A stretch of DNA of 64,000 nt from Solanum dulcamara. Taxonomy: Eukaryota; Streptophyta; Magnoliopsida; Solanales; Solanaceae. The stretch spans positions 61,921,523-61,985,522 of the forward strand of contig NC_077237.1 of the NCBI RefSeq assembly GCF_947179165.1, written 5' to 3'. The translations under genes were made by a program, and so were the position numbers. The first letter of the stretch is position 1, and the number at the start of each line of letters is the position of its first letter. Shown here one piece after another: positions 24,227-36,948 of this stretch. Under the pieces are notes generated by a model, which was given only the letters and a program-made list of their open reading frames with translations, did not search any database and was not told the origin of the DNA.

Positions 24227-26589
24227 ATGTATCCGTTATGTTAGAATGAAGTTGTTAAGTCTTCAGGTGGTAACTACTAAGGGGTAGTAAGTTAAAGTAG
24301 TTTGAGTGACAGAAGGTAGAGAAGAAGTGAGTGGTTAGAGATTGATGGATCTAGGCATTGCATTGTGATTTTGAAAAGGAACTGCTTAATGCTTGTAGAG
24401 CTATGAATATAGTTTAGATGTATGGATGGATAAGTAGTAGTGATGTGGAAAAGAAGGATATGCTAATATATTATAATTAGATAAATGGTAAGATTAAGAT
24501 CATCTGTCATTACTATGAGGTTTAAGTGGACTAGTGTTCCTAAAATTTTATCCAGTAGCTGCTAAGATAGAATAGTATGTGAAGTTGGATTGTTATGCAT
24601 GTTTGGTGCGAGACGCTAAGCTTGAAATATGAATGATCACCAAGGTGAAAATAAATGATAGTTTGGAGATAGTGATGCTCGTTTTACGGAATGATCTGGT
24701 AGGCTTGAAATAGTGTATGTAAGGATTTAAGTTTTTTAATTATCAATAAATTTGTCGGTGATGGTATGATATAGATCTGATTCATAGGTGAGAATGGTGA
24801 CTAAGTCATTGGATAAAGGAGACCCTTAATCAATAGAAAAATAGAAGTGAACCCAAGATGATATGTAGTTGCATGATATTCTAAGATTATTAAGTGTTAT
24901 GTGTTCCTAATTAGTATGTTTGAAGCTAGGTGTGGATAAAGCTAAGTATAGTATGTCTTATTGGGTGTTCTTAAGAGTTATTCTCTATTGATTTAGAGGG
25001 ATATGAACTTACAGGTATGATGCCAGTAGAATTAAAAGAAAGATTCAAATTATGAGGTGTTAGAGGAATTGGTTATGTTTGCTAGTACAAGCTTAGGTTA
25101 TAGGATGAAAATTATAGAAGTTAGAGGAAGTTAAGAGTGGTATCTCTGAAAGGATTATCCTAGAATGATGCTAGTATCCTCCAAATATGGTTTTTCGGGT
25201 AAGTTAAGCATTCATGTGTATATTATCGCTGATTTTAAAGGATATGCGATAGGCCCGTATACTTGAAATGTTGGACTTGATATAAGAGGGAGATGATAAG
25301 GAGAAGAATCAAATCAAGTCTTGTGAATCAAATTGCGATGCATTTCAAAAGAAGTTATAATAAGATAGCAATTCATTTCTATTGTAGAGTATTCCTCATA
25401 TTTAAGTTATTATGGCATCCTACTCATCTCTTACGTGTTAGCATCGTACCCATGATCCATACTCATGAACCTCATACAGATTCATGCCCATGCTCAGGTT
25501 CTAGAATAGAAAGCAATAGCTTCAGAACATGACCCTCATATTATTCCATGAATTTATGACTTCTAGATCTATGATATACAACTCATGATGTATGTACCCA
25601 TGATTTCTCAGCATACTCAGTCCTATGTACTCATAAATACATTCTTGGTGATAAGTGAAATCATAATACGTTATGTGTATTTTCAGATCAGGTTTCTTGA
25701 ACAACTCATGCCTATGATTTCGTTGTTCTAAATCCTGCTCTCGTTTACCCATGATGTTGATGGATGGTTTGACATGTTCTATGCCTAGAATGCCTCTTTA
25801 TGTATGCTTTATGCTTCAAGTTTATGACATACTCGTTCCCATTACACTTTTCTCTTGAGACCCTCATTTATGAGTGTCAAAGTCATGATAAGTATAAGCT
25901 ATGATTTTATATTATCTCTCTTATTCTAGATCTGCATATTCTAGTTCTTTATTGATTCTTCGTATGCTATGATAGTGGTGTTGATAGAAGTTGAATGATG
26001 ATTTTAGATGAGAAGATAGTTTTTCCTTATTGGGAAGATCAGGATATGCCTATTCTACTTAAGGTTATAAAAGTGGAGGGAGATCAAGGATCTATTGTAT
26101 TAAATTACAAGAAAAGTGTTGGTATGGCTTTTGGTATAGTCCTTGAATATTTTAGCTTGTAAAAATGTTAGGAAAGCTAAAGACTGTTAGATGGATTGGT
26201 TACCTTGAAGTCTATAAAGTAGTTATAGTGATGGGCTTGAATATCGTGTTCATAATATGGAAGAATGCATTATGCACAAGTAGCTTCTTGATTTGAACTT
26301 GAGGTTAGTTGAATGGAATGGTAAGAAGAAGTAGTATTCTTGAGATAGAATCCCTACAGAAATGTAGGATTAGAACATTCATATTACATGTAGCACCTTG
26401 TGACTTCAGGTTAGGCTTGAGCATTGTGAGAGCATGTAGTTAGACTCAGACTTGAGTAGAAGTAGTCACATGTACCCTTGTAGGGGTTATAAGTTGCAGT
26501 AGATGAAGGGTATTATTCAAGAGGAGAAGCGTAATTTAGAAGTATTTCTAACCTTAAAAGTCATCAGTCATATTGCTTAAGGCATATTA
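23533..26589 (+). mobile_element. Internal region of the truncated LTR element, no readable gag-pol
   Basis: The first 300 bases resemble the leader after the primer-binding site of Element 3 (catctagtagagtct, then a gtgtgccac-like segment and aggctacagga). After that no gag, protease, reverse transcriptase or integrase motif could be read in any frame. It is either a LARD-like non-coding interior or badly decayed. Confidence 0.5.
24140..24222. repeat. Compound microsatellite (TA)n(GA)n
   Basis: A TA run at 24140-24188 passes directly into a GA run at 24189-24222. Confidence 0.95.
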
Positions 26590-26811
26590 GAACTATTTCT
26601 TTTGATTCAAATATTAGAGGCTTGTTTCAGACATTAGTTTTCAGTCTTCATGGGGACGTTATCTTTCTAATAAGATCTTTTATGCGTATCTTCCAGCTTC
26701 TGCTTTGTTTTCTTATAATATGCTTTGATTTATTATGCCAATAGTTAGCTTGGAATCACTCTTGGTTCTAAGTACCGTGTATCGATTAGGGTGTAGACTC
26801 TGATCGTGATA
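26590..26811 (+). repeat. Last ~220 bp of a 3' LTR, same family
   Basis: It matches the terminal 220 bases of 17444-19755 and 22849-23516. It ends gatcgtgata (final CA mutated to TA) and is followed by aatta at 26812-26816, the same target site as the solo LTR. Most of this LTR is missing. Confidence 0.8.
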
Positions 26812-27840
26812 AATTAGCTCATAAGAATTCATACCCATCAAAATTCCCTGCCTAAAATTAGATTTAGTCTCTCTCAAAATGCAAGAAAATAGTAGCATAT
26901 TACATTCAAATTGTGTTTAAATAATACAAATAATTTTAACAAATTGTCTTAATAGATGGATTCCATTGTTAATGCACACAAATTTTCACACGAATGAGCA
27001 ACCAAATAGTTATTTATAAAAGCAGCTCCATGTCACGACCATCTTTGCGTCTTGTTAAGAAAGTCCAAACTTTTTTAGCTTTGTGTATTTTATTCAAAGT
27101 TTCAAGTTTATGTACTCTTTGTCATTCTTTGTCACATTGAATATCTTTACATTTGTTTTTGTTGCTGGTTTGGATAAAGTCACTTGACTATTTTCAATTT
27201 GCTAACCTTGTTGTCCCCCACCTCCTTTATTTTGGCGGAAATAAAATAATTAAAAGCATGACAATTTCTTGTTGTGTGTTCATGATATCAGTTGGATTCA
27301 ATGCAGCAACAAGGTCTGTTATCTTCTTCTTATTTTTTCCTCTCTCCACATTTTTCGTATAAAAGCATAGTACGTTTATCAACTTACTTTTAATGTTAAA
27401 TCATTGATGAATTGAAAATATGAGAGTGAGCAATGAATTAGGATCATCCAAAATCGACAGCATTTTCTAAAATAGTTGTCACAACATGCTCTTTCATCAT
27501 CTCGGTAATTTCTGCAATCCTCGTTCTTGCATTATGTAACTTCAATTGCTATGACTTTACTGGGGGAGAAGTTATGGATGAAGCTGTCTCTGATATTTGT
27601 CCGTTGCTCGTGCTTACCTTTTTCACTTAAGGAGTGAAAAAGACAGAAGGAGTGAAGATCAGAAGGATGGCTAAAGGTAATGGTGTAAAGCGCTATATTT
27701 GAGAACAACGCGAGTAGGGGAAACAGGGGAATATATTTGAAGATGATTAGTAGATGTTTGAAGAGAGCAAAAAAGCAACGTCACGACCTTACGGGAGTTT
27801 GAAGAGGGGAAAAGAAGCGTTATGGGAGCTTTAAAGTGAT
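26812..27840 (+). other. Duplicated segment, copy B (MATE fragment and flanks)
   Basis: This is the partner of copy A. It lacks the Mutator-like insertion and the 21856-22660 segment. The LTR-end/aatta/flank junction is the same as at 19755-19760. Confidence 0.75.
27257..27600 (+). pseudogene. MATE transporter fragment, copy B
   Basis: Exon 1 (27257-27313) reads CVFMISVGFNAATR and the matching second exon starts near 27421 with MRVSNELG. The intron acceptor AG seen in copy A is lost (gacag became gaaaat). A small deletion removes the GAGHPKS part and an in-frame stop follows within 20 codons. It is more damaged than copy A. Confidence 0.82.
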
Positions 27841-29530
27841 GTTGAATTCTACTTTAGATGGTCTTTCATTTTATTTCAATTATTTATATGTTTGTTGATC
27901 ATTGAGGCATGCCACATGGGGGGCTTAGGATCCTCTTATATATATACCTCGACTAATTTCTCATGATGTGTACTACAATCCTCTTTTGCTTAAATATTCT
28001 GTCACGTGCTCCACGTAGGAAAATAATTTCATTGTGACAATCTAAATAAATTAATATTAGAAAAAAAGTTCAGGTTAAAGGTTAAAAACTATCATTGCAT
28101 AAACTAATTTATTTATGCCGTGACATCCGACATCTCCTTCTCCGCCTTCTTATATATGGTCTCATCCAAGTCGTGGTGTCGTTATCTCTGGCTTGGAAGG
28201 GGAGTGTTTAGACAAAACGCCTAGAGTGTTTGTAGACAAACATTAAGTCTAGTCAGCGTTTAGCTATATTTGCTGACCATTAGGTGATACTTTTGGTAGG
28301 AAACTCATACTACTAATAGTTCAGTTTTGAAACTCCATAAAATAGAATACTTTAAGTGTGTTTTGATCCTTTAACTCATAATTAACATACTAACAATCTG
28401 TTGCTCAATTCTAACGACATAACTTTCAAGATACCTAAAAATAATTAAAGCAAACTCTATAATAGTAAATGGAAATTCAACCAAAAAAGATTCAACACAA
28501 ACAAACCTCCGAGTGTCTCTCTCTTTCTTCAAATGCATATTCCAATATATTTGAATTTTGCTCCAGCCTCATTCAATAGTTCCCATCGATTAATTCTGCA
28601 ATGAGAAAGTTGCCCCAAAAAAAGACAATGAAAATAGTATGAGCCTAAGGAAAATCATATCAAAACATTCAATTAAGAAAACTGATACTAAAAGAGTTAT
28701 AATACAATTAAGATATAAATGAGAACAAAGTAAAAAAACAAACCGGTCCTATGTTTTAATCAAAACTACTGACAACTAACAAATCAACAAATAGACGGAA
28801 TACAATATATACATAAAACTCCAATCATGCATAAATGAAAATTTAAAAATTGTAAAGACAATCATGCATCAGCCGTTTCTTGTCCATTAACTTTAGACAC
28901 GAAGAAGGCAATGAATGGAGTTTTAACTATATCTTAATCTTCTTTTATTCCAGTTCACAACTTATTAAGCATGAAGATCAAAATTGAGAGTTGGATTTAA
29001 GTAGTGGGTTTTAGAGCGGTGAAGAGAGATTTGAGAGAAAGAGGAGTAATTGATGAGGCAAAACAAACGTTACAGAGAGAGGGAAAAGCATCAAATAGAG
29101 AGTGCCGAAGCGGTATTTTATATTTTAGGGACTTTGTTTTCTCCTATAAAATTGCCAAAAAAAATTATGATAAAAGATAAATAAGAATCCTTCATTTGTG
29201 TGGTGCCACATCACAGGCCTTGAGATTCTCATTTATATATATAAGATAAGATTGGTTGGTTACCCGTAGCTTGTTCAATTCACTCAAGCCGTTCAATCTT
29301 CACGAAGGGCTTATAATGAATTTGTACCCTTTGTATAAGAAGACAAATAGAAAATCTAACATTTCAATTATTTTCTGATACGTACTTTGTATTTGGTTGC
29401 TTAGTACAATAGGAATCACATTTCTTTTGTTCCTGCGGAACTCAAATGTAACCAATTGCACATTCCAGAATGAATCAATTTTCATACGAATCTTACCCAT
29501 GCACATTTGTGTTTAATGAAGTGGGAGTAA
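27841..29530. other. Non-coding region with recurring ccacat / TA-tract ends
   Basis: No gene seen. Motifs resembling the one near 14358 recur at 27897-27946 and 29200-29248, each ending in a short TA tract. On the minus strand the second begins TCTTATATATATAAATGAG, which resembles a Helitron 5' end. 27950-29248 could be one non-autonomous element. An imperfect inverted repeat (cacgtgctccacgtag) lies at about 28014-28028. Confidence 0.35.
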
Positions 29531-30129
29531 TGTGATGACCCTCCATATTATCATGCCACCTAGCTGACACTTGAAACACCATTTTTCCAAGTGGGATGCT
29601 TACACAAAAACTAATACTAGCATTTTTGGGAAAATTGTTTAGTCATGAGGATTTTCCTTGGAAAGACTTTATATTCTTATGAAATATCTAGGAAGATTTT
29701 CTTGAAAGGTCTTATAACATTCTGAAGAGGAGACCTACTTGTAAATGTGGATTATGGCCAGTAAATTGTAGATGCATCAGGCAAATCTATCAAGTTTTCT
29801 CTTATACAAAAATGTCTTTTAAAAAATTTCGCTTGTCTTCCTTATCTACTATTCCTTTAACAATATTGAGTTTAGTAATCTAGGTTTATTTGGCATATCA
29901 ATATTGTGAGCAAGTTGTGCAAGCTCGTGAATACTAAAGATGTGAAAATGCGATATAAGATTAAAGATTGTGATTAGGAAAATGACTAACAAGGGAGAAA
30001 TCAACATTGTTAACACCTAAGCCAACTTCACCTAAGATGTCACTGATAAGAAGGGTCATAAAAAGAATAGGAATGTCACCAACAAGAGTTAGGAGGTATA
30101 GCCCAAGGTTGTGTCAAGCAAAATTCTTA
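29531..30129 (+). other. Possible LTR or leader of the following gag fragment
   Basis: It starts tgatgaccctcc, an LTR-like beginning, just ahead of a gag remnant. No partner LTR or TSD was found. Confidence 0.3.
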
Positions 30130-31468
30130 TGTTCCTGGAACCATCTGCAACTAAGGGGGCAAGGATAAAGTGGAGGTCATTCCCGAGGATGTCTCACTCA
30201 AAAAAAAGTGGATTATGAATATTGATATAGGGATGGATGCAATCGAGATGTTTGGGCAATGCTTAGGATATATGGAGGGCACACTTAGCATTCTTGAGGA
30301 GCATACTTTTGAAGAGATTGAGAACCTACAAAATGATTTTGAGGGTCATAAGAAAATGGAGTTTGAGCTAAGAAAAATTGTTACTATTTTGGAGTGTAGG
30401 CTGATAGAGACATTGGGCATTGTTCACGCCATGAAGGTAAAGGTGGAGGCACTCGAGGGACAAGTGGGTGATGGCATGGTTGAGTCATCCAAAAACATTA
30501 TTGTGATGAGGAAGGCCAAGATTGAGGCTCCCAAGCCTTGGTGTTCAAAGGTGTGTGTGATGCAAAAGAAGTGGAAAACTTCCTTTGGAAAATGGAAAAC
30601 TACTTTAGGAACGTCTAAGTGAAGAATAATGAGGCCAAGGTCAACACCAGTGTATTGACATATCAAATATTTTCATGCTATGGTGGATAGAGAAGATGGC
30701 TGGCGTCGAGAAAGGTTTTTGAACTATTATCACACGGATCAGTTCAAAGGTGGGTTCAAATATTAACTCTTCCCAAACAATGTCTTGTATAAATTAAGGT
30801 GCAAGCTTAAGGGTTGAAGAAGATAGAGAGCATACATAACTATTCCAAGGAGTTCACCACTCTTATGCTTCACATTCCCAACTTTACCCGCAATGACTTA
30901 TTGTTTCACTTCATTGATGGGTTGTAGAATTTGGCTAAGCTGAGTTACAATGCGGGAAAGTCACATATGTGGACTACGCCATAGTGGAGAGTGAGTCTTT
31001 AATACACTTCATGCACGACAAGCACAACAAAGAAAAGGGCATATAGTCAAAAGGTTAAAATATCAAAGGCGAGGAGACTGTGGAAAAGCAAAGGGACCTA
31101 CCAACAACATTCCAAGACTCTAGATGACAATAAGCCTAACAACAGGAAATTAAATAGTTGTCACGACTATGTTGAAAAGAAGGCACATGTCGAGAAAAGG
31201 GGGGTGTTACATATGCTGAGCATTTCATGACTTCAAAAATTATCCTAATTTAAAAGGCCTCAATGCAATGGTTCGTGAAAGAAAGGCACAGACACATGGA
31301 GAGAGTTTGGGAATCTCATTGAGTATTTGCGACAAGGCAACTTGATGGTGTTTGAGTATGATATTTGGCTTACCAAATTGTTCTCTTATGATAAATTTTT
31401 GATACCAAATAAAGAAGAATACATCCAAAATTTTATAAAAAACCAAAATTCATGTTTGGGTAGAGCCA
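30130..31468 (+). pseudogene. Decayed retrotransposon gag
   Basis: An acidic, Glu/Leu-rich coiled-coil-like N-terminus (30170-30520) contains ECRLIETLGIVHAMKVKVEA. A frame change then leads into DAKEVENFLWKMENYF (about 30560). The later part has FLYPTLPA-like and CFTSLMG traces up to about 31000. The segment KxxENFLWxMExYF is shared with the gag at 58263-59324, so both belong to the same gag class. Several frameshifts and stops are present. No pol follows, because the Element 1 LTR starts at 31469. Confidence 0.6.
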
Positions 31469-33781
31469 TGTAACACCTCAGAAGTTAAAAAGTCAAGTTG
31501 GAAAAGAAAAGTTGCAGAAAGTTATTGGTGCCAGCTCCCACAAAGCTACCTACGGACCATACAAAGGACCTACGATCCATATAATGCAGTCTTAGGTGAG
31601 TCATAACACTTGAGAAAAATGTTAAGTTTAAGAAGTGGGTCTATGAGCCAACCTATGGACTGTACAGGGTCCTACGGTCTGTAGAAGGCCATTGTAGAAG
31701 AGATCCTGAAAGATGAAAAATGTTAACTTTCATAAGGTTTTATATGGACAACAGAACGGTCTATAGATGGGTTATATGACCCGTATGATGGATCGTAGAA
31801 TGAGATTCACAGAATTTTTTTTTTGGGTTTAACGGGATGAGAGGTCCTACGGACCGTAAGAAGTGGTTCATAGGTGGGGCTTCAAAATTGGTAAAATATT
31901 TGAGAGCAGAGGTTCTACGATTGACCTATGACCTGTAGAGAGGTCTACAGATCGTAAGGAGTGTTCTGGGTCTTTATTCATAAAGTTGGGTCTCAATATA
32001 TCGACCTACGGACAAACAGGATGGTCCATAGGTAGGGTTCGTAGAGTCCCTCCACCACTTAATTCTCAGGGTTTTTTCAGTCATTTTCTACTCTTTTAAT
32101 GCCTAAGCTCTGTCATTTTGAGCTCATTCCTAAGACATATAACTACCTTTACCTTTCAAATTTTTCTCATTCTCTCTTGTTTAGTCAATAACCCTAAGGC
32201 TCTCAAGAAATTCTCGCTCAAGGTCTTCTTCATCAAAAAATCTAGGGTTTCAAGGATTCAAGTCCCCTCTTTTAGTTTAAAGGCTAGAATTCATTGAGAT
32301 ATGTGATAATTCATCATGGAACCTTTCCATCCTTTGAGTACAGAAGATTTGTCTATTTCTTCCATGAATTGCAATCTCAAATTCTAGGGATTTGATGATT
32401 ATTTATTGGGTTCAATCAATTATGATTTTATTCATTATCAATGATCTTATTATACATGTTTGATTTAAATTGCATGTTTTCAATGGTTTTCTCATGAAAT
32501 CATGCATTATGCCTATTCTATGATTATGAACTATGCTGTGAGATTATGCATGCATCATGATTTAAGAAACTTTGATTTAAGAATGCTTTTAGATAAACTA
32601 TCAACATGAATTTTATGATAACAAGGTTGCTTCGAATTGAAGTGCTCTCATCATGAAGGATTTCCATTATTTAGCCACTTTCTAATTAAAGTGTGATTTT
32701 TTATACAAAGATTATGATGATTAGGATGCTTTAGATAATCGTCTTTTATGAATTTACTATGTTATGAATCATGATATGTTGAAATAAGCTATTCTTATGA
32801 TTTCAAGTATTTAATGATGAACTTGGTGTTACTAGATTCTTACCATTTTCAAAGACTATCATATGTTCATGATTATGACTATTCTTATTGAGAGTATTAC
32901 CTAGGATCAAGATGAATTAGGGATGAAGGCTCACTCGTTAGTAGAGGCGGAGTTCCTTAGTAGCAAAATCTATATCCCATAACTATGTACCGCCATAGGA
33001 TGTCCTAATGGGACAAATTAGCTTAAGCTAGTGGATCACAAATAGCTCATATTCATGGTCCTTACTTGGCAAGTAGGACAACCTTTTTCAATGTGGGAAA
33101 AATACTGGACTCTAAATTATAGCTTATATAGTTATGTCAGTTAACGGTATCTCTCACAAAGACTTATGATTCTCACTTATATTATGAATATTATTATTTT
33201 ATGATCACTGCGTTGACCATGTACTATGGTTTCTACACAGATTCATCAAATTATGTCATATTTTAGCTTGGTCATTGCATTATCATATTTTCACATTCAT
33301 CATGCTATGTTTCTCATAATCATGCATCTTTCCTCATGCTCAATCTATTTCAAGTACTTACCACATACTTTTTGCTATATTATTTTATAATATAGGTCAT
33401 GACGCTTCTCATTAGGGCCGTGATTGTACATACTCTTATCAACTTTACAGTATCGGTGACTCCTCATATTCTGAGGACATTTATATTAGAATCCATTTAG
33501 AGTTTTATTTGGTTTTTCTTATGTTAGATATAGCTAGAGACTTGTTCTAGCATCTCATCTTTGATAGAGGCTTTTTAGACATTAGATAATTTCGCGTATG
33601 TTGAGTCATATCTGATTCTCCTATTATGCTATATCATATTATGTTGAGACTTATATACCAATTTTTAATTCATTTGTTTATCTTAATTGTCTTAGGGTCA
33701 TATTTATGTTAAGTGGCTCATTCAAGGTCTTTCAGGATCCCATTCGCCATGTCACTTCTAGAGGGTAGCTTGGGCGTGACA
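31469..33781 (+). repeat. 5' LTR of Element 1, 2313 bp
   Basis: It starts tgtaacacctc and ends gggcgtgaca. gag follows 205 bases downstream. A word cluster of cctacggaccgta variants in both orientations runs from 31545 to 32045. The length is almost the same as the solo LTR at 17444-19755 and internal segments are recognisably related. The adjoining primer-binding site is too decayed to recognise. Confidence 0.82.
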
Positions 33782-33985
33782 AACATAATATTGAAAGTAA
33801 TGGGTTTTTAAATAGTCCTTGGTGTCTAACAAGCCGCGTTAAGTAGAGTCTTGCTCATTGGTGTAAAGTGTGCCACATCTATGAATAAGATACAATGAGA
33901 CATTTACGAAACTTCACTTATTCCATCATCCTTAAGTCATGTGATAAAGTTGAACTCTACATGATTTCCTTCTATCTCATATTCT

Positions 33986-35060
33986 ATGCATTTTAGAATC
34001 ATGCCTCCAAGAAGAGCTCCATTAAGAAGGATCAGGAACCAATATGAGGAGCTACAAGCACCTCAAGCTTTGGTTGATCCTTTGGCCGGTCATGTCACTC
34101 ATGCCGAGTTTAGGGTTGCTTTCGACGTGCTCATACAAGCCATAAAAGCTCAATATAACCATAAGGTTATATCTCCCATGAACACAAATGTGCGTATGGA
34201 AGCAACTAGGGTTTGAGATTTTACTCGGATGAATCCTCTGGAATTCCATGGTTCTAAGGTGGATGAGGATCCATAAGAGTTCATTGAGGGAATCCAAAAT
34301 ATCACGGAAATTATGGGTGTGACTCCGGTAGAAAAGGAAGATTTGGCTTCTTATCAAATAAAAGAGGTTGCTCAAGTGTGGTTCACTCAATGGAAGAAAG
34401 AAAGGGCCAATGATGCAGGTCCATTGAATTGGAAAAATTTCAAGGGTGCTTTCCTAGACCGGTTCTTGCTCCTTGAGATGAGCGTCTAAGGTTTAAGAGC
34501 TCATTAACTTTAATAGAGGAAATATGAGTGTAAAGGAATATGCTTTGAAATTCACTCAATTGTCCAAGTAAGCTCCGACAATGGTAGCGTATTCTGGATC
34601 TCATACGAGCAACTTTATTTTTCAGTGTCTAAAAAATTATGGTCAAAGAATTTAATGCCGTAATTGACCAAGGAGATGAATATCTCAAGATTGATGACCG
34701 ATGCTCAACAAATTGAGGAAGAGAAGCTTAAGAACAGGTCTAGAATGACTAAGAGGGCAAGGACAGATAGTGGTGACTATTCTCATCTGAGGTCCGGTGG
34801 TGGTGGTCATTCCCAATTACAATAGAAATTCTCTGGCCTGACTCATCTAGTGCTCCCCTTCAGAAGTTCAACAAGGATAGGATGTCAAACCCCAAGCCTT
34901 AAGGAGTGCATCTAGTGTTCAGCATTTCCCACATGCAAAAAATGTGGCAAGAGTCACTTAGAGAAATACTTAGCTGATACAGAATGATGTTATGGTTGTG
35001 GTAAGGTTGTTCATAGTTTGAGAGATTGCCATTCACTTGATAACAAGAGTAGAGGTGGTT
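33986..35060 (+). pseudogene. Element 1 gag with zinc knuckle
   Basis: It starts MPPRRAPLRR (first ATG in frame at 34001), a basic start common to this plant chromovirus gag type. It continues with RMNPLEFHGS and WFTQWKKERA, the capsid region. A CCHC zinc knuckle CYGCGKVVHSLRDC lies at 34989-35030. In-frame stops occur at 34214, near 34275 and later, with frame changes after 34450. Confidence 0.85.
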
Positions 35061-35235
35061 GACAAAAGACTCAGTCTAATTCTTTGAGTCTCCAGGCTCA
35101 ATAGGGTACTTCATCTAGTTCGGGTGGGGTCAACGTCAGAACAAGTTTTATACTCTCTAGACTCAAAAAAGATCAGGAGGACTCTCTTGATTTGGTCACT
35201 AGTATTTATGAGTCTTTCAGTTTGATGTTAATGCT

Positions 35236-35508
35236 TTGTTAGATCCTAGACCGAATCTTTCTTTCATGACTCTTTATGTTTCTATGAAGTTTGATGTCTA
35301 TCCCAAAATCCTATTAGAACCTTTCTCACTCTCTACTCCTATCGGTGATTTATTTTTAGCTAAATGGGTTTTCAAAAATTTCTCAGTCTCAGCTTTTCGG
35401 AAAATCACGTCCATTGATTTTGTAAAGTTAGGTATGATTGAATTTGATCTTATTCTTGATATGGATTGGATTCATACCTTTTATGCCATTATTAACTACA
35501 GAACCTGA
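35236..35508 (+). pseudogene. Element 1 aspartic protease region
   Basis: It reads LLDPRPNLSF at the position of the active-site motif, so the glycine of the D-x-G class is lost. EPFSLSTPIGD and DLILDMDWIHTFYA, typical of the Ty3/gypsy protease, follow. The ORF closes at 35508 where the domain normally continues into the RT linker. Confidence 0.78.
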
Positions 35509-35639
35509 GTGATTAAGTTTTAGTTTCTGAATGAATCAGTCATAGAGTGGAAGGATAATAATTCATTGTTTTAAGGGTTAGTTTATCTTGTGACTTAAAG
35601 TTAGAAAGAGGATTTCTAAAGGTTGTATATATCATCTAG

Positions 35640-36375
35640 TTCGGTTTAGGTATATAAATTTTGAAACCCCTACTCTTAAGTCAGTTCCAGTAGTGAATGA
35701 GTTTCCGAAAGTGTTTCCCAATGATCTTCTTGGTATTCCTCCCGCAAAGGAAAATCGACTTTGGCATAGAACTTCTTCCAGATGCCCATCCTATCTCTAT
35801 TCATTCTTATACAATGAATCTGGTCAAAACTTAAGGATTTAAAAAGAGCAGTTAAAGGACCTTTTGGCTAAGAGTTTCATTAGACCAAATATCTCTCCAT
35901 AGGTTGCTCTGGTTCTCTTTGTTTGGAAGAAAGATGGTTCTCTCTGTATGTGTATTGATTATCATGAATTGAAAAAGGTCACAATCAAGAATAATTATCT
36001 TATCCCAAGGATTTAATGACTTGTTCGATCAACTTCAAGACGCTAGCTTTTTTTCAATGATTGATCTTCGATCAGATTATCATCAGCTTAGATTGAGAGA
36101 ATATGACATTTTAAAGATGAATTTTAGAACTCGGTATTGTCACTATGAATTATTAGTTATGTCTTTTTCACTAATAAATGATTCTGTGTCTTTTATGGAT
36201 TTGATGAATATGGTGTTCAAGCAATTTTTAGACATGTTCGTCATTGTATTTATTGATGATGTTTTGATTTATTCTAGGAGTGAGAATGAGCATGCCAATG
36301 ATTTCTGGATTGTCTTGCAAGTTCTCAAGGATGCTAGTTGTTTGCTAAGTTTAGTAAATGTGAGTTTTTATTGAG
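35640..36375 (+). pseudogene. Element 1 reverse transcriptase
   Basis: The linker (VVNEFPKVF..., about 35690) is followed by the RT fingers with [12 protein letters not shown]. The palm contains FSMIDLRSDYHQLRL (36045 on) and the catalytic FIDDVLIYSR at about 36250. Stops and frameshifts occur near 35830, 35900, 36015 and 36374. Confidence 0.85.
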
Positions 36376-36948
36376 GTCGGTTACGTTCCTTGTCCATATT
36401 ATTTTTGATGATGACATTAGAGTTGATCCTAAGAAGACTGAGGCGGTTAAGAATTCTCCTAGACCTCTTTCTCTCTCAGATAATTGAATTTTATTGGTTT
36501 TAGCCGATTTCTATAGACGGTTTGTGGAAGGATTTTCATATATTGTTTCACCTTTGACTACTTTGACTGAGAAGAAAGTGAAATTTCAATGGTCTGAAGC
36601 TTGTGAGAAGAGTTTCCAAGTGTTTAAGAATCGACTTACTTCAACCCTAGTGTTGACTTTATTGGAAGGATCAGATGATTTTGTTATGTATTATGATGCC
36701 TTGAGAATTTGTCTTGGTTGTGTTTTGATGCAAAAATATAAAGTGATATCCTATGCTTCTAGGCAACTTAAAGCTCATGAAAAGAATTATTCAACTCATG
36801 ATTTAGAGTTAGCGGCGGTGGTGTTTGCTTTGAAGATATACATACACTATCTCTATGGTGTTTATGTCCATGTGTTCACCGATCATAAGAGTTTGAAATA
36901 TGTATTTAAGCAAAAGGATTTAAATCTTCTCCAAAGAAGGTGGGTTGA
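36376..36948 (+). pseudogene. Element 1 RT end and RNase H, first part
   Basis: It contains [17 protein letters not shown] and then the RNase H-like segment with LPEG-type [29 protein letters not shown] and [12 protein letters not shown] follow, up to QRRWV. Here it is cut at codon level by Element 2. Confidence 0.85.
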
